A stretch of 37,148 nucleotides of DNA. Source: Armatimonadota bacterium (GTDB lineage Bacteria; Cloacimonadota; Cloacimonadia; Cloacimonadales; TCS61). The first letter of the stretch is position 1; every line of letters starts with the position of its first letter. Positions 1 to 8,482 of the stretch are shown in pieces. The position numbers and the translations under genes are program-made. The notes beneath the pieces are model-generated. The model saw only the letters and a program-made list of their open reading frames with translations, had not been told where the DNA came from and searched no databases. The stretch covers positions 1 to 37,148 of the forward strand of contig JABMPU010000046.1 of the NCBI GenBank assembly GCA_013203665.1, given 5' to 3'.

Positions 1-3000
1 ACATTGGTTTTCTGCAGGTTGTAATATCCGCAATAACCAGTGGGAATATACATGTTCAGAGCTATTGAATAAGCTCCTGAAGTGTAGTTATCCATGATCA
101 GCACAAGGTCGGTTGTTCCGTCCACTTTCACTGAATTTGTTCCGCTCAAGGCATAATCATCGGAAATCAATGCATCTTCTGCTGAGCCGGGATTGTTAGT
201 CCAGGTTGTCCAGTCGTCAGATTGTACAGCAAGATATTCTCCTACAGTGTAAGATTCAAAATCATCACCGTAAATCGTTCCACCCGGAGGATCCCAGGTA
301 ACGAGTCCGGTATAAATATCTACTTCAACATTTTCCGGTGGATCAAATGGTGCAGGTCCGGTAACTTCCATCGTTACAGGCACGATCACATCATCACCAG
401 CGTTGTTTGCAATTACAATGTCTGCTGTCTTAGTAATATCAAACAGATCTGTAGCATTAAGAATTACATCTACTATTTCAAATCCACCAGCAGGTATCGT
501 ACCAATGTTAGGAACAACAGATATCCATGGTTCATCTCCAGCACATAGTTCTACTCCCCAGATGATAACATTCTGAGATGTTCCGCATATTGTCCATGTA
601 CCTGGTACAAATGCATCACTAATGCAAAGACCACCGGCTATGCCTGTGCCAACATTAAATATAGAACCAATATCCAAATTCGGACCTGGCTCCAGACCTG
701 TGGCTATATCAATCTGAACAAGCTGATTTAGTGTAGCTCCATCCTGAAAATATCCCCAAATATATGGTCCGCCATCAAGTTGATTTTCCCAGGCTAAACC
801 ATAACAACTTTGGAATACTCCGCAGGGGAAACTATCCAATGTGGCTCCATCACGGCCAAAAAGTGTGAAAGCGTCTGACCAGTTATTTGCCCAGAAACCA
901 TCAGCATCTTCATCATAAGCAATAGCACGTACTGCTATGGGAGCAGTGATTGTGCTGATCACAGTCTGAGTATCAAAATCCATCTCATAAACTGTATTGG
1001 ATGCTGCTGCGCCATAGAAGTAAGTTCCATCATAAGCAAGGTCTCGGATACCGCCGGGACAACCTGTTACTGAAAATTCTTCTATATAGGTACCGTCCAT
1101 TGCATATCGGAAGAATGTAGCACCATTCCATTTGGTAGTGTAGATATAGTTGCCGTCTGTTTCGATGCCGGCTTCTCCACCACCAACGCCTACAGGCCAT
1201 TCGAATTGCCAATCAAATAAATCATCGGTGGCAGGTATAATAGGACCGTGGGTGCTGCTGTGATCAGGATCACTCTCATTGAACGCCGGATCAGGTTTAA
1301 TTTCAGTTAAATTTCTGACTTTATGGTTTTTAGCTCTAAATTCATCGGAGGTATATTCCACGATAGTAATTTCGTATGTGAGTTCAGCAGTACCTGTGTT
1401 TGTAATCGTAAGAGGAACTACAACGATTTCATCAGGATCAAGAATTACTTCTATGAAAGCAGGATCAACAGCGATTCCCGGATTACCAGGAAGATATGTA
1501 AATTCAAATTCAACAATTATTGATTCACCTTCATCATACCATGCGGAAACACCAGCCATATAGGTTTGTCCATTAACAAGACCCGTATATTGCCAGAACA
1601 GGTCTGTAGTGAAATCTACAAAAGCTCCATCAAGATAAACATTGTATCCCAGAAGATCACGAGAATTTATGGAATGTCCCCCAGAAAAACTGGAACTTAT
1701 AGAAGGAACACGTGAAAGAAGACTTATATCCGGTTTTTTCGTTTGGGATATTTTGGCAGGCTTCTCTAAAGATTTCTTATATGATGGATTGATATTGTTT
1801 TTCACAACAGTTGTTTTACCATCACTTACAGCTCCATAGAGTGCGAAACTAAGGTTGTAATCGTAATAATCCGGCGGAGGCCATGGAATAGAACCAGTTG
1901 TCCAGGTTGTAAAGCCCAAACCAAAACCATCACCCGGGTTCCGCCAATGGAATTCATAGCCAATTGTTGGTGCAGCTTGCTTTTCCCAATACCATTGCCC
2001 GCAAGTTCCAAAGTCCAAACGTCCCTGAACAGAAACCCAGTATGTTCCTTCAGTAAATGGTGTATCAGAAATAAAGCAATCAAGATTTCCATCTACATCA
2101 GGATTTGCAGCTACATCGAGATATTCAAAAAGTAATGTGCCTGGCATGCCGGCAGCATCTTCATAGAAACGAACATTTGCAAGGTCACAGGGACCAGCAG
2201 CAGAATAGTGACCGAGAACAACTACTTCATTAATGGTCCACGTCTCTCCTGTTGGAACTATAAATTCATCTGCTCCCTCAGCATCATAAATATCAAAAGC
2301 TGTTTCAAAATCCTGAACGCTAATTCCACCCTCTGCTGATGCATTTGCCAGTTGTTCCCAGAGTGCACCTGTGCCACCCGGAGCTTCCCAGGTCGCATAA
2401 CCGGTTTCGTCTACAAAAAGGTTCTGCGGAGGATCTAATGTTGCAGTTACATAAGTGAATTCATATTCAATAACTGATGATTCTCCTTCGTCATATAAAG
2501 CAGACACGCCAGCCATATAGATTAATCCCGAAATAAGAGCAGTTTCATCATATTGCCAGAACAGATCAGTTGTGAAATCTACAAAAACTCCATTAAGATA
2601 AACATTGTAACCGAGTAAGTCACGTGCCAAAGGAGCATCCCAGGTTGCATAACCGGTCTCTGTTACAGCAAGATTCTGTGGAGGATCTAAAGTAACTCCT
2701 GAAGTATATCTGGCAACAATTCCACCATTTCCCATAGCAACTCCAACGTCACTATTGGCAAAATCTACACCCCATAACCCAATAGAACAAGGAATTGGTA
2801 CTGCAGTCCAGGTGAGACCACCATCTGTAGTATGAAATCCTTCACCAGCAATCGCCCAAACTTCATTTAAATCGATAGCAGAAACCCGGGTGAAGTTATC
2901 AGTAGTTCCAGATGGTTGCAAACTCCAGGTAGTTCCACCATCTGTTGTGTGAAGTATCACACCACCATAGGCAACTGCCCAGCCATTTAGCAAATCAACA

Positions 3001-4469
3001 AAAGAAACATCATAAATACTTTCTGTAGTTCCACTTGTTTGTTGTGTCCAGGTTGTACCGCCATCATTTGTGTAGATAATAATTCCACTTGCACCAACTG
3101 CCCAGCCAATATCTTCAGAAACCATCTCTATGCTTTTGAAATCTACAGTAACACCACTGGTTTGTTGGTTCCATGTTGTTCCTCCGTCAGTTGTATGGAG
3201 AATAATACCATCTTGTGCAGCAGCAAAAACTTCTGTATTGCTAACTGCTTCAATTCCAACGACATCTCCATATATACCGGTAAGTTGTTGTATCCATGTT
3301 TCTCCTCCATCTACAGTAGCAAGAATAGGAGTTTCACCAGTTTGATCATCACCGGCTGCCCAGCCGTGAATAAGATCCGGAGCGAAAGTAATATCCCAGA
3401 TCCAGTCATCAAAACCGGAGTCTTTACTTTCCCAGGTCAATCCTCCATCATCAGAATGGATAATAAACCCTTTAGTTCCGCAACCCCACACATTATTATC
3501 ATCGACAAAAACAGTTCGTCTTAATCCGGAAGATGTTCCTGTTTGTTGAGTAATCCAAGTTGTACCGCCATCTGTTGTTTTGTAGATTGCACCACCAGAA
3601 CCTACAATCCAGCCTGTAAGATTATCTTCAAAGTAGGCTCCCAGGAACCAATCAAGAGAGAAACTCTGTTCAATCCAGTTTGTACCGCCATCGCTTGTAG
3701 TCAGTATTTCACCATCAATACCTACAACCCAGAGGTGATTGTTATCACCCATTCCGATTCCATAGAGATTTTCATCAGCAGGATTTGTTTGTGCGACCCA
3801 GTTTGCTCCACCATCAACAGTATGAATTATTTTTTTAAGTCCTGTTGCCCAGCCTTCATTAGCATCATAAAAAATAACATCTTGCATAGAATCGGTGGTA
3901 GGATTAGTCTGAGTAACCCAGGTTGCTCCACCATCAGTTGTGTGAATAATGTAATCGCTAGCAGCAACTGCCCAACCATTAAGGGCATCCACAAAATAGA
4001 TCGAATAGATTTTACTGCTTATACCACTGGTTTGCGGAGCCCAAGTGGCACCACCATCAGAAGTATGAACGATTTCGCCATAACTTCCTGCTGCCCAGCC
4101 ATTTAGGGCATCAGTGAAACAAATGGATTGCATATTTGTAGTGGTTGAACTATTTTGTTGTATCCAGTTATTTCCACCATCTGTAGTATGGAATATGAGC
4201 CCATCATTTCCTGTTACCCATCCTTCTAAATTATCAACAAAACTAACATCATAAAGTCTTTCTGTTGTTGCAGTTTGTTGGTATTCCCAGGTTGTTCCTC
4301 CATCAGGTGTATGTATTACAAGACCTTCACTCAGAACAGCCCATCCATTATTTCCAACGAAGTTGACATCGGAAATATACCCTCCTGCTACAAAGTCCCA
4401 ACCTGCATATAAGAAACTCAGACTCGTTGCTAAAATAATGAATGTAAAAATTAATTTCATCCTTTTCAT
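1..4469 (-). CDS. Giant secreted protein with 13 YCF48/BNR-type repeats (C-terminus cut by window edge)
   Basis: The frame stays open from the ATG at 4469 to the left edge (at least 1,489 residues). AAGGAG lies just upstream of the start. The product opens with a signal peptide (KRMKLIFTFIILATSLSFLYA) and then carries 13 tandem units of about 40 residues with the signature DGGxxW plus GWA(V/A)G, between about 4320 and 2720. This is the pattern of YCF48-like/BNR beta-propeller repeats. Below 2720 come at least three fibronectin-III-like modules, each introduced by DPPxN...TWxAP or a close variant. A self-similar block (LLGYNVYLxGxFVDFTTDLFWQY) occurs twice (about 2460-2640 and 1500-1680). A six-bladed-propeller-like segment (about 1250-600) and a carbohydrate-binding-like tail follow. 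By analogy with its class it should be exported, perhaps by type IX secretion, but the C-terminus is outside the window. Function is unknown; adhesion or surface display is an inference. Confidence 0.85.
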   Translation of the reverse strand, partial: MKRMKLIFTFIILATSLSFLYAGWDFVAGGYISDVNFVGNNGWAVLSEGLVIHTPDGGTTWEYQQTATTERLYDVSFVDNLEGWVTGNDGLIFHTTDGGNNWIQQNSSTTTNMQSICFTDALNGWAAGSYGEIVHTSDGGATWAPQTSGISSKIYSIYFVDALNGWAVAASDYIIHTTDGGATWVTQTNPTTDSMQDVIFYDANEGWATGLKKIIHTVDGGANWVAQTNPADENLYGIGMGDNNHLWVVGIDGEILTTSDGGTNWIEQSFSLDWFLGAYFEDNLTGWIVGSGGAIYKTTDGGTTWITQQTGTSSGLRRTVFVDDNNVWGCGTKGFIIHSDDGGLTWESKDSGFDDWIWDITFAPDLIHGWAAGDDQTGETPILATVDGGETWIQQLTGIYGDVVGIEAVSNTEVFAAAQDGIILHTTDGGTTWNQQTSGVTVDFKSIEMVSEDIGWAVGASGIIIYTNDGGTTWTQQTSGTTESIYDVSFVDLLNGWAVAYGGVILHTTDGGTTWSLQPSGTTDNFTRVSAIDLNEVWAIAGEGFHTTDGGLTWTAVPIPCSIGLWGVDFANSDVGVAMGNGGIVARYTSGVTLDPPQNLAVTETGYATWDAPLARDLLGYNVYLNGVFVDFTTDLFWQYDETALISGLIYMAGVSALYDEGESSVIEYEFTYVTATLDPPQNLFVDETGYATWEAPGGTGALWEQLANASAEGGISVQDFETAFDIYDAEGADEFIVPTGETWTINEVVVLGHYSAAGPCDLANVRFYEDAAGMPGTLLFEYLDVAANPDVDGNLDCFISDTPFTEGTYWVSVQGRLDFGTCGQWYWEKQAAPTIGYEFHWRNPGDGFGLGFTTWTTGSIPWPPPDYYDYNLSFALYGAVSDGKTTVVKNNINPSYKKSLEKPAKISQTKKPDISLLSRVPSISSSFSGGHSINSRDLLGYNVYLDGAFVDFTTDLFWQYTGLVNGQTYMAGVSAWYDEGESIIVEFEFTYLPGNPGIAVDPAFIEVILDPDEIVVVPLTITNTGTAELTYEITIVEYTSDEFRAKNHKVRNLTEIKPDPAFNESDPDHSSTHGPIIPATDDLFDWQFEWPVGVGGGEAGIETDGNYIYTTKWNGATFFRYAMDGTYIEEFSVTGCPGGIRDLAYDGTYFYGAAASNTVYEMDFDTQTVISTITAPIAVRAIAYDEDADGFWANNWSDAFTLFGRDGATLDSFPCGVFQSCYGLAWENQLDGGPYIWGYFQDGATLNQLVQIDIATGLEPGPNLDIGSIFNVGTGIAGGLCISDAFVPGTWTICGTSQNVIIWGVELCAGDEPWISVVPNIGTIPAGGFEIVDVILNATDLFDITKTADIVIANNAGDDVIVPVTMEVTGPAPFDPPENVEVDIYTGLVTWDPPGGTIYGDDFESYTVGEYLAVQSDDWTTWTNNPGSAEDALISDDYALSGTNSVKVDGTTDLVLIMDNYTSGAYSIALNMYIPTGYCGYYNLQKTN

Positions 4470-5213
4470 TTTTTCTCCTTCTTTTTTTTAGATTAATGAT
4501 TTACTTTTTGAATTTTTAGTTTAAAAAAACAAATTCAAATTACCTCTCTACGAAATTAGCATTTTCTTTTTTAAATTACGAAATGAACACAAACTATGAG
4601 TATCTCTATAAAATAATGATTTGAATACTCTCCTGATTTTCGAAATTTAAGCAATTAATTGTACCTCTCTTTTTATCTTCCAGAAAAATGATGATTTATT
4701 AACATATCAGAATGTCTAAAAATATTAACTTTTTTTATCTAAAACATTATAGATTTAATCCAAAATCTTCAATTTGCTGTCAAGAAAAAATGTGCGTTTT
4801 TGGTAAATCTAATTTCAATCTATTATTTCATAATAACAAATATACTTATAGATTAACCAAATTTTAAAACTGACAGAATGAGTGGTAAAGAATGGTAGTG
4901 TTTTTTTACTCTATTTGAAACCTGGCAAATTTAATATTTCACAAATTGATGTGAATCGATTTACTCACGATGCATAATTGAAATATTTCATTCATATGAA
5001 AGAATGGATAATTTAAAACATGGGCTTTTCTCAAAAGGATAAAAGAGAAAGGGAGAAAGGGAAATCCCAAATTACAATTTCCAATTTACAAGTAATTTCA
5101 TTTCAATTTGCTTTTTTAGAATTTCATTTCTACATATTCTTTCCATCCTAAGCTTGAAATTTTAAATTTATTAAATAAATAACTGCAACGATAATTAGGA
5201 AACGATCTACTAT
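4470..5213. other. Intergenic region between the giant secreted gene and the PerR/Fur block
   Basis: About 740 bp of very AT-rich sequence between divergent transcription units. Apart from the ribosome-binding site of the minus-strand gene (4473-4480) I see no convincing gene, RNA or long repeat. It presumably holds the promoter of the minus-strand gene, but I cannot pick out a clear -35/-10 pair. Confidence 0.5.
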
Positions 5214-5399
5214 ATGTATGATGCAGAAGAAGAAGCAAAACTGAAAAAAAGGATAAACATAGTTGATTTAATACGTTTTCTGCTAGAAAAACCTCAGCTT
5301 TCTGATTCAGATTACAAGATTGAACCGGAAGAATTTAGGACAATCATAAAAAAAATTAAAAACTTCTTGACACAAATAGTAATAATTACAATTTTGTAA
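5214..5399 (+). CDS. Doubtful small ORF (61 aa) running into the regulator's operator
   Basis: A 61-residue charged ORF starting MYDAEEEAKLKKRINIV. Its first two thirds look protein-like (acidic/basic helix pattern), but the tail (LTQIVIITIL) is simply the translation of the promoter and operator of the next gene. AGGA lies about 13 nt upstream of the start, too far for a good ribosome-binding site. I recognise no family. It may be a remnant or chance ORF. Confidence 0.2.
   Translation: MYDAEEEAKLKKRINIVDLIRFLLEKPQLSDSDYKIEPEEFRTIIKKIKNFLTQIVIITIL
5367..5372 (+). promoter_or_regulatory. Probable -35 box (TTGACA) of the PerR/Fur gene
   Basis: A consensus TTGACA sits 7 bp before the inverted repeats at 5379-5406. 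The -10 position then falls inside the operator (AATTTT at 17-bp spacing), so the exact -10 is unclear. A bound repressor there would block RNA polymerase. The surrounding 19 bases recur before the Rrf2 gene. Confidence 0.5.
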
Positions 5400-5406
5400 T
5401 CATTAC
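5379..5406. promoter_or_regulatory. Double Fur/PerR-family operator
   Basis: Two GTAATnATTAC palindromes (5379-5389 and 5396-5406) have centres 17 bp apart. Together they form a 28-bp near-perfect palindrome: GTAATAATTACAA, TT, TTGTAATCATTAC, with one mismatch between arms. This resembles the 7-1-7 inverted repeats bound by the Fur/PerR family. It lies 30 bp before the regulator's own start codon, so autoregulation is likely. Confidence 0.7.
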
Positions 5407-5435
5407 ATTTTAGGAGTTGTAACAAAGGTGGAATA

Positions 5436-5840
5436 ATGGAAAGTATTATCGAGATTCTGAAAGAGCATGATATTGCTCCTTCCATGCAGCGAGTAAAGAT
5501 ATTGGAATATCTGAGGAATTATAAAACACATCCCACGGCAGATATTATCTATCAAGCACTGGTGGATGAAATGCCCACACTTTCGAAAACTACAGTTTAT
5601 AATACTTTGAAAACACTTACGGATAAAGGTATCCTATTGGCTCTCTCGCTGTTTGAAAACGAAGAACGATATGAATATAACACCAACCCGCACATTCATT
5701 TTAAATGTACTGAATGTGGGAAAATCTACGATATTTCAAAAACCTTTGAATGTTTAAAAAATGAAGAAATCGAAGGTCATAAAGTATTGGAACATCATAT
5801 AAATTTGAAAGGCATTTGTAAGAGTTGTAGGGATAGCTGA
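5436..5840 (+). CDS. Fur-family transcriptional regulator, PerR-like
   Basis: A 134-residue protein of normal length for the family. The N-terminal winged helix contains HPTADIIYQAL and the recognition segment LSKTTVYNTLKTL. The C-terminal dimerisation and metal domain has HIHFKCTEC and a second CKSC, which form the structural zinc site. The regulatory metal ligands fit PerR: the His of HPTAD, the two His of PHIHF, and Asp in KIYDI where Fur usually has Glu. One ligand is Glu (RYEY) where Bacillus PerR has Asp. PerR senses peroxide by iron-catalysed histidine oxidation. The operator just upstream and the downstream run of peroxide- and superoxide-reducing genes support that role. Fur or another metal sensor of this family cannot be excluded. 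Confidence 0.85.
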   Translation: MESIIEILKEHDIAPSMQRVKILEYLRNYKTHPTADIIYQALVDEMPTLSKTTVYNTLKTLTDKGILLALSLFENEERYEYNTNPHIHFKCTECGKIYDISKTFECLKNEEIEGHKVLEHHINLKGICKSCRDS

Positions 5841-6034
5841 TTAGCCAGTTAGCTTGTTAGCGAATTAGTAATTCGGAGGAGATAATGAGAGAATTTAGAA
5901 AATTAAAAAGTTTTGGGAAAAGCATATAAATATAATCGAAATAAATAAATGTTCAATATTTTTATGAGGAAGATCGAGAATGATTTCAACAGTTGAAATG
6001 CTAAATGCTGATAAGCTAATTGCTAAAGGCTAAT
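5841..6034 (+). repeat. Cassette A: decayed four-helix-bundle element flanked by TTAGC-word inverted arms
   Basis: The left arm (5841-5870) carries TTAGCTTGTTAGCGAATTAG and begins directly after the regulator's TGA. The right arm (5999-6034) carries the reverse complement words (GCTAAATGCTGATAAGCTAA). Between them lies a collapsed copy of the four-helix-bundle gene found intact at 6891 and 8524. Same layout as cassettes B and C. Confidence 0.75.
5885..5985 (+). pseudogene. Internally deleted four-helix-bundle (23S IVS-type) gene
   Basis: The start (ATGAGAGAATTTAGAAAATT, after GGAGGAGATA) matches the start of the gene at 6891, then frameshifts and reaches TAA after 14 codons (MREFRKLKSFGKSI). 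From about 5937 the sequence matches the 3' end of the intact copies (compare GAAATAAGAAAAATGCTCAA and ATCGAGAATGAT). About 260 bp of the middle of the gene are therefore missing. It is non-coding debris. Confidence 0.8.
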
Positions 6035-6037
6035 AAA

Positions 6038-6832
6038 ATGCCTGAATTGCCAGAAGTTCAAACAATAGTTAATGGACTGAATCAGAAGATTCTAGGTAAG
6101 GAGATCAAAAAGATCATTGAACTCCGACCGGGAACGGTGTTCTGGCAGAATCCTGTTACAAGTTTGGGAAATATTAATTACATTTCGAGAAGGGGAAAAT
6201 ATATCCTAATACAAACTTCCAAAGATTTCAAACTTGTTATCCACCTGAGAATGACTGGTAAATTGATATTCGAGACAGATCTTACAAAGACATCGGATCA
6301 CGTTAGAGCAGAACTGGTTTTTAATGATAATACAAAATTGATCTTCGATGATGTTAGAACTTTTGGTGAAATTCAAATACTAAAAATAAATGAGGAAATC
6401 GAAGCATTCCAAAAACTGGGTGTAGAACCATTATCAGATGAATTTGATTCCCAGTATTTGAAGAATAAACTGAAAAATAGAAAAGCTCCCATCAAAAGTA
6501 TTCTGCTTGACCAGCGGATTATTTCTGGATTAGGTAATATCTATGTTGCAGAGATTCTCTTTCGCAGCAAGATAGATCCAAGAATTCCGGGCAATAGACT
6601 TAAAAAAAAGCAGTTGGAAAGCATTGTGTCGGAAATAAAAACAGTTTTGCAGGAAGCTATCAAGCATAATGGTACGACAATTTCCGATTATAGAAGTGTG
6701 GAAGATAAAACTGGTGAATTCCAGAATTTCCTTAAAGTTTATCGAAAGGAATATTGTGAATGTGGACATCAAATAAAAAAAATCAAGCAGGCAGGACGCT
6801 CAACCTATTATTGTCCAGTTTGCCAAAAGTGA
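6038..6832 (+). CDS. mutM: Formamidopyrimidine-DNA glycosylase (MutM/Fpg)
   Basis: A bifunctional glycosylase/AP lyase that removes 8-oxoguanine and formamidopyrimidines. The start at 6038 is chosen because the catalytic Pro must be residue 2 (MPELPEVQT); an upstream in-frame start would bury it. Visible features: Pro2-Glu3, Lys54 in RRGKYIL, HLRMTGKL (70-77), the helix-two-turn-helix segment QRIISGLGNIYVAEILF (159-175), and a C-terminal zinc finger. The finger is unusual: the first pair is C240-x-C242 instead of C-x2-C, with the second pair C259-x2-C262. At 264 residues the length is normal. It sits inside the oxidative-stress island, between repeat cassettes A and B, so its start codon follows directly on the right arm of cassette A and it has no strong ribosome-binding site. 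Confidence 0.95.
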   Translation: MPELPEVQTIVNGLNQKILGKEIKKIIELRPGTVFWQNPVTSLGNINYISRRGKYILIQTSKDFKLVIHLRMTGKLIFETDLTKTSDHVRAELVFNDNTKLIFDDVRTFGEIQILKINEEIEAFQKLGVEPLSDEFDSQYLKNKLKNRKAPIKSILLDQRIISGLGNIYVAEILFRSKIDPRIPGNRLKKKQLESIVSEIKTVLQEAIKHNGTTISDYRSVEDKTGEFQNFLKVYRKEYCECGHQIKKIKQAGRSTYYCPVCQK

Positions 6833-6838
6833 TAATAA

Positions 6839-7299
6839 TTAGCTTGTTAGCCGGTTAGCTTGTTAGCGAATTAGCTGTTGGAGGGAGATAATGAGAGAAT
6901 TTAGGAAATTAAAAGTATGGGAAAAGGCATATAAATTTGTTTTAGGAATTTATCAAGTTACTAAAGATTTTCCAAAAGAAGAATTATTTGGGATCACAAA
7001 TCAGATTAGAAGAGCGTCTGTATCCATTCCCAACAATATTGCTGAAGGTTGTGGAAGAAAATCAAAAAAAGAATTGTCCGATTTTTTAAACATTTCAATG
7101 GGCTCTGCTTCAGAAGTTGAATATCTTTTGTTGCTTTCTTATGATCTTCATTATTTAAAAGATAAATATCAAATGCTGAATGAGAATTTGATTGAAATAA
7201 GAAAAATGCTCAATGTATTTATGCAAAAAATCGAGAATGATATTGAATGATAACTGGAATTTGCTAAATGCTAAGAGCTAAATTGCAGAAATGCTAAAA
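6839..7299 (+). repeat. Cassette B: intact four-helix-bundle gene flanked by TTAGC-word inverted arms
   Basis: The left arm (6839-6876) has tandem TTAGC words (TTAGCTTGTTAGC twice). The right arm (7261-7299) has the complementary GCTAA words, more degenerate. The ORF with its own GGAGGGAG ribosome-binding site fills the centre. The element sits between mutM and the flavodiiron gene. Confidence 0.75.
6891..7250 (+). CDS. Four-helix bundle protein, 23S rRNA intervening-sequence (S23/IVP) family, copy 1
   Basis: A 119-residue protein with the family hallmarks: MREFRKLKVWEKAYKF at the start, FPKEE, NQIRRASVSIPNNIAEG, and a C-terminal helix pair (ASEVEYLLLLSYDL). The family forms pentameric four-helix bundles and includes ORFs inside 23S rRNA intervening sequences; it is related to the Avd proteins of diversity-generating retroelements. 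No reverse transcriptase or rRNA is nearby. It is a free-standing copy in a repeat cassette. The 3' half is almost identical to the gene at 8524. Molecular role unknown; nucleic-acid binding is suggested for relatives. Confidence 0.9.
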   Translation: MREFRKLKVWEKAYKFVLGIYQVTKDFPKEELFGITNQIRRASVSIPNNIAEGCGRKSKKELSDFLNISMGSASEVEYLLLLSYDLHYLKDKYQMLNENLIEIRKMLNVFMQKIENDIE

Positions 7300-7312
7300 T
7301 ATGGAGGGAACA

Positions 7313-8482
7313 ATGAAACCAATTAAGATCAAGGAAGGAATCTACTGGGTTGGAGGTATAGACTGGGATTTACGGAACTTCCACGGTTATCTCACACAAA
7401 GAGGTTCAACTTATAATTCCTACCTGATAATAGATAAAAAAATCACTCTTATCGATAATGTAAAATATTACCTGGCAGAAGAACTGATTGATAGAATCTC
7501 TGCTATTATAGATCCTTCCAAAATCGATTATATTGTTCAAAATCATATCGAGATGGATCATACCGGCTCGCTTACTAATATGAAAAAAATATGCCCTAAT
7601 GCAAAGCTTTTTGCTTCTCCAAAAGGTGTGGAAGGTCTGCAAAAACATTTCAAGCGAAATTGGGAATTCCAAGTAGTGAAATCGGGTGATGTTCTAAAAT
7701 TAGGCAAACGAAGTTTGCATTTTGTGCAAACACCGATGGTTCACTGGCCTGATAATATGGTGAGTTATTGCCCGGAAGAAAAAATACTTTTCTCTAACGA
7801 TGCATTCGGTCAGCACATTGCATCTTCCGAACGATTTGATGATGAATATCCGTTCAATATTATGATGCATGAAGCTGAAAAATATTACGCTAATATCGTT
7901 CTTCCTTATGGAACACAGGTTCAGAAAGCTCTGGAAATTGTTGGAGGATTGGATATTGAGATCATCTGTCCCAGTCACGGACTTATTTGGCGTTCCCGAA
8001 TTCCTGAAATTATCAAAGAATATAAAAAATGGTCTGCAAATGAAGTGGATAAAAAAGCCATCATTATTTATGATACAATGTGGAAATCTACTGAAAAGAT
8101 AGCTTATAAAATTCAGGAAGCATTCGAGGAGAAAAATTATAAAACAAGAATGTTCAACCTTCAACATAATCATATTTCCGATATTATGACAGAAATCCTG
8201 ACAGCAAAATATATCTGCGTTGGCTCTCCCACTTTGAATAATAATATTCTGCCAACAGTTTCTGCATTCTTAACTTATTTGAAAGGGCTTGCTCCCAAAA
8301 ACAGGATCGGACTTGCTTTTGGTTCTTACGGCTGGGGTGGACAAAGTATTGGAATAGTTGAAAATACTCTTAAGGAATGTGGCTTTGAAATGCTCGAGCA
8401 GATCAAATTGCAGTATATTCCTGAAGAAGAATTATTGGAAAAAGCAAAAGACAAATTGGCAAGGCTGATAGTCAGCAATTAG
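7313..8482 (+). CDS. fprA: Flavodiiron protein (A-type flavoprotein, O2/NO reductase)
   Basis: A 389-residue cytosolic enzyme that reduces O2 to water and/or NO to N2O. The N-terminal metallo-beta-lactamase-like domain holds the di-iron ligands H78-x-E80-x-D82-H83 (NHIEMDHTGS), H144 (MVHWPDN), D163 (FSNDAFG) and H222 (CPSHGLIW). The C-terminal flavodoxin domain begins near residue 248 with IIIYDTMWKSTEKIA, the FMN phosphate loop. The start at 7313 is preferred over an upstream in-frame codon because GGAGGG lies 4 nt before it. Electrons normally come from rubredoxin, which is encoded downstream at 10749. The stop codon (TAG) lies inside the first TTAGC word of cassette C. Confidence 0.95.
   Translation: MKPIKIKEGIYWVGGIDWDLRNFHGYLTQRGSTYNSYLIIDKKITLIDNVKYYLAEELIDRISAIIDPSKIDYIVQNHIEMDHTGSLTNMKKICPNAKLFASPKGVEGLQKHFKRNWEFQVVKSGDVLKLGKRSLHFVQTPMVHWPDNMVSYCPEEKILFSNDAFGQHIASSERFDDEYPFNIMMHEAEKYYANIVLPYGTQVQKALEIVGGLDIEIICPSHGLIWRSRIPEIIKEYKKWSANEVDKKAIIIYDTMWKSTEKIAYKIQEAFEEKNYKTRMFNLQHNHISDIMTEILTAKYICVGSPTLNNNILPTVSAFLTYLKGLAPKNRIGLAFGSYGWGGQSIGIVENTLKECGFEMLEQIKLQYIPEEELLEKAKDKLARLIVSN

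Noticed and set aside
3039-4106. Plus-strand ORFs of 161 and 187 aa (3039-3524, 3543-4106)
   Set aside because: They are antisense to the repeat-rich secreted protein; their Cys/Ser/Thr/Ile-rich sequence comes from the complement of the repeated DGGxxW units.
7700-8173. 157-aa minus-strand ORF opposite fprA
   Set aside because: Shadow of the conserved flavodiiron gene; no domain.
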